Below are positions 54,678 through 64,000 of a stretch of DNA of 64,000 nt, piece by piece. The DNA lies in contig NC_063012.1 in assembly GCF_020509005.1 (NCBI RefSeq), positions 8,308,001-8,372,000 on the forward strand. The letters are read 5' to 3'. The notes below the pieces were generated by a model. That model did not search any database and was not told the origin of the DNA. It worked only from the letters and a program-made list of their open reading frames with translations. Position numbers and translations under genes: made by a program. Position 1 is the first letter of the stretch. The number at the start of each line of letters is the position of its first letter. This DNA comes from Fulvia fulva. Its lineage: Eukaryota; Ascomycota; Dothideomycetes; Mycosphaerellales; Mycosphaerellaceae.

Positions 54678-55012
54678 CTTTGCTGTAGCTTTTCTCGACA
54701 CTATGAATGTTGCGTGCAGTAGAGCATACAAAGGCAGCTTGAAGTGAGGTCTTCCTTCGAGCTGAGATAGCCGAGGCTGAGTTGTATACTTCACCAGCCC
54801 CCGTCCCAGGGTCATCGAGCTCGGTGAGACGAGTCGATCCTACTGAATCTCATATAGAATTCAGGCAATGGCTCGCCACGGCTGACATGTGAATATGGCA
54901 TACAGCAGGCTGTACACGTATGCAAGCTACTATCATGCAGACTGTTGTGAGGTCAATGCGACTAGAAGACAAGAAGATGCGTGTCGCCTCTGCCCACAAC
55001 GCGACACAAACG
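54678..55012. other. Thiolase leader and spacer
   Basis: About 335 bp. The first 138 bp are open in frame with the thiolase and could code an N-terminal extension. Nothing else is recognised. Confidence 0.45.
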
Positions 55013-55375
55013 TCATGTTGCTTCTTGCTGCTGGTCTATCAATCGCTGAGATGCATGCACAAGAGCCAGACCCGCAACAGCAGCGCCTATTGGTGACATG
55101 GCCACGATCATGTACCCTTCCCTGGCTTTCCTGCTGATACAGTGGATGACGGTCGCTCTTCGTAGGCTGGTCTTTTGGAAGGGCGCCCTTGACCTTCCTT
55201 CTCCCACGCTGACTGAGAGCATATTAACCCGCATCTGTATTTCTGACTCGTCGAGAGTGGGCGAGATGTCAGGAGGTTCCTGAATGTGTGGTCTGTAGTA
55301 CTGATTTGAGATCAAGACTCGCTCAAGAAGCATTGTCTGACCGCGAGTAGCTCTCGCAGAGGCAGTTGAAGGCAT
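55013..55375 (-). CDS. Small hypothetical protein, 120 residues
   Basis: A single open frame from an ATG, MPSTASARATRGQ. Charged middle part with PPDISPTLDESEIQMR, then VGEGRSRAPFQKTSLRR, and a hydrophobic segment near the C-terminus (MIVAMSPIGAAVAGLALVHA) followed by SQRLIDQQQEAT. It reads like a C-terminally anchored protein or an exon of a longer gene. No family is recognised and splice partners are unclear. It lies 5' of the ferric-reductase gene and points away from it. Confidence 0.4.
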   Translation of the reverse strand: MPSTASARATRGQTMLLERVLISNQYYRPHIQEPPDISPTLDESEIQMRVNMLSVSVGEGRSRAPFQKTSLRRATVIHCISRKAREGYMIVAMSPIGAAVAGLALVHASQRLIDQQQEAT

Positions 55376-55672
55376 ACCGTAGCTGGTTGTCAGTCTTGAT
55401 GAGAGGATTACATTCGGGTCTGTGATGATAGTTGGGAAGGAGCAGGACGCAAAGACAACGATGAATGTATCACGCGTTCCACTCGTGCCAAGCTAGTCCC
55501 AACAGAGTCCGTTATTGAAGATACACCTTCTTTGTTTCGGCCGAGCTGACCCTGCCCCTGCACTTTCCAACACCGACGAGCAACCTTGTCGAGATAACAC
55601 AGCGCCATCATGAAGCTCTGAAAATTTGTCGTGACGGCGATGTTATCTCGCTGAAAACAACCCACCGCCACG

Positions 55673-57477
55673 ATGTACCGTTTCGCGGACCTCACCCACG
55701 AGCAGCAGCTGGAAAGACGAGAACTTTTGGACTGGTACGGCTTCCTAGCCCAGGTGTCTGTTCTAGTGCCTCTCCTAGCATTGCAAATATATAGACTCGT
55801 AGGCTGGGCGCAGTCCAGATTGATTGGCAAAGATGATCTGCAGACGCCAAGCTCGCCGTATGTGAAAGCATCGAGGCTGGGCCACGGGCTGAACGTGCCC
55901 GGCATAGCAGCGAGATGGAGGAAGTTCCAGTGGTGGTGCGGTGACTCTGTCGAGTATGCTGGGCTGCACATTGGAACGAGAGGAGAAATACTGGGAGCTG
56001 GCATCTGGACGCTTTGGCTAGTGGTTTTGTCGTTCTTGCAGACTGGGGATGGTGAGCATGGAATCACACCTGCGAAAGCTAGAGACATTCAAGCTAAGTA
56101 CAATGTATAGACTATCTCCACCTCACGAAACGTCTGGGAGCAGTTGGAGCATCTCAGCTGCCCTTCCATTATCTATTGTCCCTAAAGTCGCCCTACTCTC
56201 CACTTCAGCTGCTGACCAGACGTTCTCATGAAAGTCTCATAGCACTGCATCAGCTTCTTGGACGAATCATCACGGCGCTGTTCTACGCTCACGTGGCTCT
56301 CTATCTCAACTTCTATATTCAGTCGAATCTCCTCCTGGCCAAGGTTACGCAGTTCTACATCATTTGCGGCATCTTTGGAATCCTTGCCTTCACGGCCATT
56401 GGCACAACAGCCCTAAAGCCACTTCGAGACTGGAGCTATCGGGTGTTCTACATCGTTCACGTCGTCCTCGCTACACTTGTGCTTCCTGCACTGTACTTTC
56501 ATGTGAATCATGTCCGGGTCTACGTCTACGAGACGTTGCTCGTGTACGGCCTTCACATCGTCCTTCGTGCGGTGACGACGAAAACGCACACTGGATCCGT
56601 CAAGACAATTCAAGATGCCAACCTCATCGAGATCAACATACCTGTCAGCGGAAAAGTAGCACATAGATGGCAGACCGGCCAACACGCCTACCTGTCCCTG
56701 GCAGGCAACCCCTTCCTCCGCACCTTCAAGAGTAACCCCTTCACGGTGAGCTCCATGCCGTCCATCGACGGGAATCTGCGGTTTGTAGCTCGCATTCTGG
56801 ACGGTAATACGGCAAAACTCGCCTCCAACCCTAAGACCTCGCAACAAATCACAACCGAAGGTCCCTATGGTCTCGCATCACACCCCGAAAGACTCCTCCA
56901 ATATGACCGAATCCTCGTCTTAGCCGGCGGCGTCGGCGCAACTTTCATCGTTCCGCTCTACCGCCAGCTTCTCTCAGACCTCAGCCCAAGCAAGGGCAGC
57001 CACAGACGTCAGCGTGTCACTTTCATCTGGACTGCTCGATCTATGGCAGAAGTCTCCTGGGCTCTGCCGCAAGATGTGAAGGAGCGGGAAGGCTTCGTGG
57101 AGAGGTTGCAGGTGCATCTCACGAAAGACGTCAGCGCTGCAACTCCGAGCTCTGGTGGAACTTTTGCTGTAGGCGAAGAGGAGGATGAGCAGGGGCCGGT
57201 AGGCGAGGGTGAGGATGGAATCGAGTTGGAGGAGCAGCAGAATTTGTTGGGGAGGGATGGAGGTGAGGCGAAGGAAGAAAGTGGGCTTGTTGTACATGCA
57301 GGAAGGCCGGATTTGAGGAGGGTTGTGGAGCAGATGTTTACGCATAGTAGTGGTGAGAATATTGCTGTTGTGGTTTGTGGGCCGAGAGGTTTGGGGAAAG
57401 CATTGAGGAGGGAGGTGGGCAGATTTGTGAGACGGGGGAGGGATGTTTGGCTATGGGACGAGAGTTTTTCAACGTAG
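55673..57477 (+). CDS. Ferric-reductase-like membrane oxidoreductase
   Basis: Plasma- or endomembrane flavocytochrome of the fungal ferric reductase (FRE) superfamily, moving electrons from NADPH via FAD and two hemes. Exons are 55673-56051 and 56111-57477, with a 59-nt intron (GTGAGC...TATAG), giving 581 residues. Membrane helices fill residues 20-290. Four heme-ligand His in two pairs: HQLLGRIITALFYAH and HVVLATLVLPALYFH, each with 13 residues between. The FAD-binding region has HAYLSLAGNPFLRTFKSNPFTV, the NAD(P)H site LAGGVGATFIVPLYR and CGPRGLGKALRREV. A Glu/Gly-rich acidic insert lies at about 500-530. The end is RGRDVWLWDESFST. Metal reduction is inferred; NADPH oxidase is less likely. 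Confidence 0.88.
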
Positions 57478-59116
57478 ATGTCATCTATGCTGTGGGAAAG
57501 TAGGTATGAAATGCTGACCTACATGTACGATGTTTCTCCAGATGATGTCCGTGATGTCAAGACTGCAACACGACATGCTCTCCTACGTTTCTGTTGCCTA
57601 CTTCGTTGAGTTCGGCCGTGGAATTCTCGGATTTCGTGCTTCGTGCTGCTGCATCAACTTTCGGTGTTGTGAGCACATTGAGGCACCAATGTATGCGGAG
57701 CATCGTTGACCGAGCTGATGTGCTGTTATCGACACTGCCACAGCACAGTCATCAGTACGACGGAAACGTTCCATATTCGTGTGCGCCCGGGACCAAGATT
57801 TCCCGCAATCGTCACGGCACTGTCGGAAGTTGTTATCAATATTTGCGGTGTCTTGGTCATTGTGGAGGCAGTCGTTGGCTATCCGAGACAACGAACAAGG
57901 ACAAGCTGTGGTGGTGGCTTCGTACAGGAGCGCCGAGGTGCCCACAAGCTGTGCCTCGCTAGAAGTACATGGCGCTTTGGACGAGTCAGTGCAGCACGTT
58001 GTACCACCACTGGAGTCTGGGCCAGGAACACGATGAGAGCGCCCGAAGGTACCAGGAGCCGATGCAGATGGCACACGTGAAGCAGTGGTCGATATTCAGT
58101 CCTCGGCGCAGTGGATGCTTGGAATACACGTGCCACCTGTTCGATGTTCTGGAGGCAGTGAGCCGGGTTTCTGCCCGTCTCTCTCCGGCTTCGGTCCTGT
58201 AATGTATCTTGTACAGTACACACAGCAGTACCTCCGCCGTGGGATGCATCGCGAAGGAGGGGCAGCTCCAGCTACATATTCTATGTACTGGGCCCGGCCA
58301 AGCGCCGCGATACTGTTTGATAGGAAATACGCTGCAGCTGTGGACTGGTCACTGCCCTATTGGGAGCTTGAATCAGCCGTCGCTGATAAGAGGCTGATGG
58401 AGGCGAGATTAGGAGCGTTGCTGCGGAATTCGATGTGGGAGACCCGTGACGACTGTGCGACGCGACGATGCGGCGCTCGATGATGATAGTGATGATGATG
58501 ATGATGACAAGAAACAGGCGGCGACGACATCGCATCCACGTCTACAGTGCAGTACCAAGAAGCTGGCAAACATGCGGCCGTGAGTGAGACTAGCAGATGA
58601 CGAAGTCGGAACAGCCACCGAATGACCACGTTGAGCAATACATTATACATGTAGTTGCCACCAGTGATGTTGGAGAAGCGCGCAAACGTGCACCATCTGC
58701 TGCAGCCTGCAGGACATGTATGATGTATCCGATCCATGCCGCAGCCCGCAACCTTTGTGCGCTCGATCACCTGCCGTTAGAACTATGCAGCCAATCTCAT
58801 GCGTGTGTCGCAACTTGCAGGCGCGATGAGACACAACGCCTCGACGCTCCTCCTGTTTCCACCTTTCGTTTCCACTCGCACAGCACAATAAAGAAATCAC
58901 ATCAACCACCACACGCAGCTTCGTCCCCTCTTTCTCCCTGACCAACAGCAAACGCTCCGTTGATCAGGCCACCGCCACCACCACCAACCATACCTGCTCG
59001 CTCAGCCCGCTCCGTTGCATATCGCATCCAGCTTTCCGCTTTCGGCCCAGCTATCAAGCAGGTCGACTACCAGCACCACGCGTCTGCAACCGCCAGAGGC
59101 CCTCTTGCACCGTCAA
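57478..59116. other. Spacer and STB3 upstream region
   Basis: About 1.6 kb. Short frames only. A GAT/ATG microsatellite lies at about 58482-58507. The last 250 bp are C-rich and probably transcribed as the STB3 leader. Confidence 0.5.
58482..58507 (+). repeat. GAT trinucleotide repeat
   Basis: Eight GAT-type units with one interruption, outside any recognised gene. Confidence 0.75.
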
Positions 59117-59235
59117 GTGAGTCGCATAGCCCCTACAAACACGTCTACAGCCTTTCTGCCGCCTGCCGCCTGCCGCCGCGGCCTCGTTGCGCAACAACAC
59201 GTCGGACATCAACACTGACTCACCCGCGCCCACAG
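59117..59235 (+). other. Probable 5' UTR intron of STB3
   Basis: Donor GTGAGT after TCAA, branch ACTGACT and acceptor CCCACAG give a 119-nt intron ending 30 nt before the STB3 start. The unspliced frame is open, so gene callers may extend the protein through it by mistake. Confidence 0.55.
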
Positions 59236-59265
59236 GAGAGCTCTCCCGAAACCAACACCGACTCC

Positions 59266-60396
59266 ATGGCTCAGGTGTCCTCCATCGCGATGGCTCTGGC
59301 CTCGCAGTCCTCCTCGCGCGCCATCCCGAAGACGCGCCCTGCGGGAGACCACTCCGGCACTGCCAGCTACGAAAGGGCTGCCAGCGCATTGCTGACGCCT
59401 CCCAACTCCATCTCGCCGGAACTGGCCGCCTGGCCGAACCATGCCAGTGCCATGTCACCACCGCTCATGGACATCACGGAAGAGATGGATTTGGAGGATC
59501 GACACGACTCTCCGAACGATGACATCCAACAAGGCGGCATGCCGCTGAGCAAAGGCGCCTTGTCCAACCTCGACGATGCAGTCACCATTACCCCGAGCAT
59601 GCTCGCCAAGCATCACCTTCCAGGTATCATGCTGGGTAACGGACCTCGACCCATCCGCTATGTGATGGGTGAGCTGTGCCAGACCGTGCCCGGCTTCTCT
59701 CGCATCCCACCGGCCAAGGCACGTCGCATCGTCGTGGCTGCCCTCGAAAGCCGATCGGGAGGTGGACTTGACGGGAACGTCGAGTTCTGCAAGACCGGCT
59801 GGGGTCGATGGGATGCACATATCAAGGGATCGTCGCGCGACTCCGCCGTCGGCTCCTTCAACGACGGCCACCTATCGCCACCGCGAAGCGAGCGCAGCTA
59901 TGCCGTCTCTCATACCGATTCAGGAGTCAACATGCCTGCTGTACACATGCACGGCAAGCATCGAGAGCACTACTATGGTGGCAGCTGGACCGAACATGGT
60001 CTTCGAGAGGAGGACGAACTCGATATGGACGACATGGACCCACTCGAGGAGGCGGCTGATAAGATGTCTCTCGACGGAGAGTCTGACTCCGATTCGTTGG
60101 ACGATGAGACCGACGACGAGGACTGGGCTGCTGTTGGCGTCGATGCGTTGCGGGAGGCTTCACTGCCCACTTCCAACGCTCCACAACTGCCAGTCCGTGC
60201 CGTCAGCATTCCCTACAACGGTCGCTTTGCTCAGAAGAGCTGGCAACGCCGACCATCGAACAACAACTTCAACAGCCACTCTTCACAATCTACTTCACTG
60301 CCTTATGGCAGCGGCTTCAACACCATCACTCCGGCTATGCAGACTCCGGAGGAACACGAAGCCATCGCAGCTCTCATCAAGATGGGCAGCATGTGA
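59266..60396 (+). CDS. STB3: Sin3-binding protein STB3-like
   Basis: Nuclear repressor that binds ribosomal RNA processing-element promoters and recruits the Sin3/Rpd3 deacetylase in yeast. The start is the ATG giving MAQVSSIAMALASQ at 59266; the frame is open to 58960, but a likely leader intron lies in that part. Product 376 residues. The STB3 domain is at about 106-187: VTITPSMLAKHHLPGIMLG, PGFSRIPPAKARRIVVAALE and KTGWGRWDA, all diagnostic. The middle is acidic (ELDMDDMDPLEEAADKM, DETDDEDW), then Ser/Asn-rich. The end is TPEEHEAIAALIKMGSM. I infer a role in ribosome-biogenesis control from the yeast homologue. Confidence 0.87.
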   Translation: MAQVSSIAMALASQSSSRAIPKTRPAGDHSGTASYERAASALLTPPNSISPELAAWPNHASAMSPPLMDITEEMDLEDRHDSPNDDIQQGGMPLSKGALSNLDDAVTITPSMLAKHHLPGIMLGNGPRPIRYVMGELCQTVPGFSRIPPAKARRIVVAALESRSGGGLDGNVEFCKTGWGRWDAHIKGSSRDSAVGSFNDGHLSPPRSERSYAVSHTDSGVNMPAVHMHGKHREHYYGGSWTEHGLREEDELDMDDMDPLEEAADKMSLDGESDSDSLDDETDDEDWAAVGVDALREASLPTSNAPQLPVRAVSIPYNGRFAQKSWQRRPSNNNFNSHSSQSTSLPYGSGFNTITPAMQTPEEHEAIAALIKMGSM

Positions 60397-60467
60397 GCGT
60401 CTACTCACCGGCGTTACGGATAACACGACATCACCACACCTCTCTACCTCTTGTTTATGAACGGCAG

Positions 60468-60533
60468 CTGGGCACCAGTCTTCTCACTCAAGTGCTGATG
60501 GAAGAACCTGGACTGACATGGGTGGCTGTTCTC
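60468..60533 (+). repeat. Imperfect direct repeat, copy 1
   Basis: Shares the CTGGGCACCAG, TCAAGTGCTGAT, CCTGGA, TGACATGGGTG and GTTCTC blocks with the copy at 60631-60693, about 163 bp downstream. Confidence 0.7.
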
Positions 60534-60630
60534 TATCTCTCTTACCTCTCTCTTCACCGTTTTCGCTTACTGGATACCCCGAATTGTGTTTTTATTTGCG
60601 ACATCTCTGGGAACACGGAACTGGACGACA

Positions 60631-60693
60631 CTGGGCACCAGCCTCGATCAAGTGCTGATCGAAGTCCTGGATTGACATGGGTGCGGCGTTCTC
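60631..60693 (+). repeat. Imperfect direct repeat, copy 2
   Basis: Second copy of the repeat at 60468-60533, with several substitutions and a few short gaps. Confidence 0.7.
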
Positions 60694-60700
60694 ATTTCCA

Positions 60701-60701
60701 C

Positions 60702-60732
<31 letters not shown>
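60701..60732 (+). repeat. ATC trinucleotide microsatellite
   Basis: About ten ATC units directly after the second direct-repeat copy, probably in the STB3 3' UTR. Confidence 0.85.
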
Positions 60733-61875
60733 GACATCGTGACGACAATTTCAAACCTTACGAACTACTACGAAAGACATTACTGGCTCATCAGTGGCGA
60801 CATATCATCACCGAAACGACATCCTACTTCTGAAAGGGTCATCACCGACGAAAGGCGTGACAACGATCCCCACTTTAACACCATCTACTGAGCAAGCTGG
60901 AGCTTTGCTGGAGAAATGATGACAATCTTGAGCTCGCGGAACGAAACGCTGGAGCTTTATGGAGCTACTCCTGACTCTCTACTTGCATCTGGATGCTGCG
61001 CGCGCATGCTGAAGTTGTGGTAATGGTCGCGAAGGAGGAAGGCTGGAACAACGGCGGACTTCAACACCATTTTCGCTACTGCAGATGAATCTTTTCCTCC
61101 TTTTGACCGAAACATTGTGTTGTCACTGGTTTTGTGCACTGCGAGATTCTGTTCCCTCTACTAGACGTCCCATTTACTTGGTCCACGTTGCCTCGGAGGC
61201 GAGCGAGAAAGATGCACGAAAGAACAAAGGTTGATACTTAGCTGTACTTACATTGCAATTATCGCCGAGTAAGCTTATCAGTGCATCCCTCGCCTTTGTC
61301 CTTCCCTCCCGTGTTGTTTGCTGTAAATGCTTGCTGCAAGCAATGCGTTCCTGCCTGCCTTGATCGCATTGCTGTACGCGCGGCCAAGACAGGCACGTGC
61401 CCTGGAATCCCTGTCGTGGGCGAGTCGAGAACCAAGCTTTACCACGGAGACGGCATCGAGACAGGCTGGCAGTGATTGAGCGACGGGCATCGATATGCAG
61501 CACCTCGAGCTGCACAGGACGCGCGAAGAAAGAATCATGAACTTCCTCAGATCGGCCACGAAGACCGGTGGCTATCATGACAGCCCCGATCAACATACTT
61601 TCCGTGACCCAGGCCGAAGATGTATCGTATTGTGAGACCACCGACTTTGTCGCTGCACGTGCGTAGATGTACGACAGGAGCATAAATGTCTATCTTGTAG
61701 AACTTGGCGCCTTCTGAGGTTTGGCCAAGACCTGCACAAGCGCTGTGGGGAATATATGCTGTTCGTCTCGGCAGAATCGACAATTCGCGACATTAACCAC
61801 GACTGATGGCTGCTGATCATGAGATCTCAACATCGACTGGCCGGGATCAACATTACTGACTGATGGCAGGCAACG

Positions 61876-62172
61876 ATGGGCATGCCCATCAGGCGTAGCT
61901 TTTCCGCAAGACACCTACCACCATCACAAAGAGTCTCTTCTGAGGAAGAGAAGAAGAGAGGATCGCCACAGCCGCCATCAGTTTCATCGCCTTTGAGGAC
62001 GAGTCCTGTAAGGACGCACAACGCCACATCAGGGGCCGCTTTCAAGACTTCCTCATCCTCGCCAACGAAGGCAGGACCCTCGCTACAACCGACCCAGACC
62101 AAATGCCAGGACACGAAGCCGATCATAATAATCGACGACGACAAGCCGAATGATCTGAAGCGAGAACGATGA
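61876..62172 (+). CDS. Hypothetical disordered protein, possibly exon
   Basis: Ninety-eight codons from an ATG, with Ser/Pro/Lys-rich sequence (RVSSEEEKKRGSPQPP) and a SUMO-interacting-like IIIIDDDKP. A splice acceptor-like TACTGACTGATGGCAG lies 6 nt upstream, so this may be a second exon. It overlaps the next frame by four bases (ATGA). Confidence 0.35.
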   Translation: MGMPIRRSFSARHLPPSQRVSSEEEKKRGSPQPPSVSSPLRTSPVRTHNATSGAAFKTSSSSPTKAGPSLQPTQTKCQDTKPIIIIDDDKPNDLKRER

Positions 62173-62390
62173 TGGTGAGGGACCACTACAAATCAACTAC
62201 AGCATTCGAGCAGAGACGGCAGATCACACTAGCACTCCAACGCCGTTTTCATGAGATCACGACCGGCACAATGGCCACCGCCAATGTAATCACGATGTGG
62301 AGTAAGAAGTTACGGGAAGCGGTCATTCAAGAGGGCCATAGCCACATTTCTCAAGCATGCTATTCAGGCGATCTGTATCGGCCTTCTTAA
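62169..62390 (+). CDS. Hypothetical frame overlapping the previous one
   Basis: Seventy-three codons with clear charged, helix-like composition (HYKSTTAFEQRRQITLALQR, TMWSKKLREAVIQEG). Starts inside the stop of the preceding frame in a +2 shift. One gene with a frameshift or an unseen intron is more likely than two separate genes. No family is recognised. Confidence 0.35.
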   Translation: MMVRDHYKSTTAFEQRRQITLALQRRFHEITTGTMATANVITMWSKKLREAVIQEGHSHISQACYSGDLYRPS

Positions 62391-62479
62391 GTGCCACAAC
62401 CCTCCTAACAGACCGCGCCGGGAATCTCGAAGCCCTTCAACATACTGCGCCAACTCTTCGTCTCCAACGTTTTGCGTCC

Positions 62480-64000
62480 TTACACCTTTTGCATCAAAAT
62501 CAAGACACACTTGCGCCTCACGCTGTCCTGCAGCTGTGCCGGAGTCGCACTCTCGACGTCCTCGTCTCTGAGCTTCCACCACTTCTTTTCGACCTCTCGG
62601 AATGCCACGTTGTGGTCCGTCTTGTCATCTGCCTGGATCATACCGGTCATGCGGTATTTCTGGTCTCCCACCATGGTGGAGATGAGGTTCACGGTGTGTA
62701 GTGGTGCCTCTGCATCCTCGCGCTCAAGTGGCACCAGCAAGTAGTCGGGATACTGGATGACGCACGGCTTCACCTCCATTTCGCCTTCGCATGGCTCTCC
62801 GTCAGCATCGACTACTGGGCAGATGACTTGACGGAAGTCGTCATACTTGACTGCCTCCTGGATGATGTATCCGGTGGCATTCCGTATCTCGGTCTCATAC
62901 ACATCGCCATCATCTTCGTCGATGGCCAGATCATACTTCTCTGCCGGAACGGTAGCTTTGAGAGCGAAGGACGTCTTCAGCTCCTGGTGCTTGCCGTCGC
63001 AATTGTCCTTGTCGCAGTGGCCGAAGAAGTGGGTCTTCATCTTGAACTTCTCGAGGATGAAGTGGTGCTCCCTACCGAGAGCTTCGGTCAGGTTCGTAAG
63101 GTATCCGCCGGCATCCTCGTTCTGGTTCTCTTCCAAGACGTCGAGGTACTTGCGGCCATCAAGGGCGGTTTGGAGGTCGACACCCGTCTCTTTAATGCTC
63201 TCACGGAACTTCTTGCCCGAGAGAGCGAAGGTAGTCTGCACCATCATCGCAGTGAGCTCGATCTTCTCGCCACTTCTCTCGGCTTCTCGCATCTTCTTGA
63301 AGAGTTGGCCGATGTACGGACCAAGAGCAATGGCGGGCTTGACGTACTGGGGATTTTGAACCTGCTCATCGGTGAGCTCCTCCGGGGTGAGAACAGTCTT
63401 GACAATCTTATCCTTTGCCTCCTTCAACTTCATGTCAAACATGGACCGCTTCTTGGGTCGGCTGGGGCTGTCGTACTTGAGGAGCTCCTCGGGCTTCAGG
63501 TTGAACATCTTTGGTTCCTCGCCTGCGCAGAGCTGCTCGATCTCCTTATCTGTAAATGTGTGGAAAAGGATCTGGAGTGCGGCGTTCTGGGCTGAGACCG
63601 AGACTCCGCGCATGTTGTTCAAGCCAATTGGCATCGCAGTAGGTGTGGGCTCCTTGGCCTGTTCTGTGGGCTTGGAGGGAGATGTGGCGACGCGGTATGT
63701 CTCATCCTTTTGGATGGACTTCTCTGGTCCCGGCGAGACGGAGGTTCGCTTGGTGCTCACGGAGTCGAGTCGGCTTCGTGGGCTTTCACCGGCTGTCGCG
63801 CTCTTCTGCGGGTCTGGTGAGGAGGGCTTGCTCTCCTGCTTCGCACCTTGCTTCGAGGCTGGTGTTGGTGAAGTCTTCTTGACTCCGTACTTGCGCTCGT
63901 GGGCGAGCTTCTGGCACGTCTCGCTCTTCTGGTGGCGCTTCTTGTTACTCTTGCTGGATTGGTCGACACCGCAGCGGTCACAGATCCAGCGGGTGCTCTC
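62480..64000 (-). CDS. USP-like protein lacking catalytic residues, partial
   Basis: C-terminal 506 residues; the frame runs off the right edge. An early zinc-finger-like WICDRCGVDQSSKSNKKRHQ...C segment lies at the edge. A basic, Ser/Pro-rich linker follows. The rest has the order of a ubiquitin-specific protease: GLNNMRGVSVSAQNAALQ at the Cys-box position, EDAGGYLTNLTEAL at the QQDAxEFL position, a CDKDNCDGKHQE finger remnant, YLLVPLER and, at the His-box, HNVAFREVEKKWWKLRDEDV. The usual nucleophilic Cys and the GHY His motif are not recognisable, so I infer a pseudo-deubiquitinase. Identity with a named family member is uncertain. Confidence 0.7.
   Translation of the reverse strand, partial: ESTRWICDRCGVDQSSKSNKKRHQKSETCQKLAHERKYGVKKTSPTPASKQGAKQESKPSSPDPQKSATAGESPRSRLDSVSTKRTSVSPGPEKSIQKDETYRVATSPSKPTEQAKEPTPTAMPIGLNNMRGVSVSAQNAALQILFHTFTDKEIEQLCAGEEPKMFNLKPEELLKYDSPSRPKKRSMFDMKLKEAKDKIVKTVLTPEELTDEQVQNPQYVKPAIALGPYIGQLFKKMREAERSGEKIELTAMMVQTTFALSGKKFRESIKETGVDLQTALDGRKYLDVLEENQNEDAGGYLTNLTEALGREHHFILEKFKMKTHFFGHCDKDNCDGKHQELKTSFALKATVPAEKYDLAIDEDDGDVYETEIRNATGYIIQEAVKYDDFRQVICPVVDADGEPCEGEMEVKPCVIQYPDYLLVPLEREDAEAPLHTVNLISTMVGDQKYRMTGMIQADDKTDHNVAFREVEKKWWKLRDEDVESATPAQLQDSVRRKCVLILMQKV

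Larger units (their letters stand above)
60397..61875. other. STB3 downstream region with direct repeats and ATC tract
   Basis: About 1.5 kb. Contains the imperfect direct repeat pair at 60468-60533 and 60631-60693 and an ATC microsatellite (about 60701-60732). Open frames are low-complexity and look like 3' UTR. No other gene is recognised. Confidence 0.5.

Noticed and set aside
62828..63595. 255-codon plus-strand frame rich in Leu/Val
   Set aside because: Antisense to the USP-like gene.
1..64000. tRNA, 5S rRNA or snoRNA genes
   Set aside because: I looked for B-box-like GTTCRANNC patterns and C/D boxes and found none in a convincing context. A covariance-model search would be decisive.

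Overview
The window is chromosomal DNA from a filamentous ascomycete (Pezizomycotina). The evidence is short introns of 49-75 nt with GTAAGT-like donors and CTRAC-like branch sites, CCACCATG-type start contexts, fungal-only families (Spc7, Stb3, a Zn2Cys6 regulator, a secreted DUF7029-like protein, a GH7 cellulase), and dense genes on both strands. A Dothideomycete is my best guess from the overall style of the proteins; that is inference. I recognise no organelle, virus, rRNA or tRNA sequence.

Layout. 0-9.6 kb: ORC1, a KH-like/DUF7905-like hypothetical gene, GLE1 and a small one-pass membrane protein. 9.9-15.5 kb: PRP46 and MMS19/MET18 converge with 91 bp between them, followed by a small protein. 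16-19 kb: an EthD-like/alpha-beta-hydrolase fusion and a two-exon small membrane protein that I rebuilt by hand. 18.6-23.6 kb: SPC7 and RPS2 share a 292-bp divergent promoter. 24-31 kb: the accessory part, with a secreted DUF7029-like protein, nearly 4 kb without a recognisable gene that holds a 354-bp MITE with a perfect 9-bp target duplication, then a short Zn2Cys6 regulator. 31.4-34.5 kb: RNase P subunit RPR2 diverges from SUB2. 35.3-36.8 kb: a GH7 cellobiohydrolase with a one-base frameshift. 37-46 kb: a small acidic/basic hypothetical protein, SDE2, RPS10 with a start codon split by an intron, an M20 beta-ureidopropionase-like enzyme, SPP1 and polyprenol reductase. 46.4-51.2 kb: FRS1 and TPD3. 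51.6-57.5 kb: a hypothetical protein, peroxisomal thiolase, a small hypothetical protein and a ferric-reductase-like oxidoreductase. 59-64 kb: STB3, a hypothetical locus in two overlapping frames, and the C-terminal part of a USP-like protein lacking the usual catalytic residues.

Most genes are housekeeping. Nuclear mRNA processing and export recurs (PRP46, SUB2, SDE2, GLE1) beside chromatin and replication factors (ORC1, SPP1, STB3), kinetochore SPC7 and translation genes (RPS2, RPS10, FRS1). I see no biosynthetic cluster or defence island. The least ordinary signals are the MITE, the GH7 frameshift, the pseudo-deubiquitinase, and three genes (GLE1, the 37-kb hypothetical, RPS10) in which an in-frame stop is followed by a coding-like stretch in the same frame.
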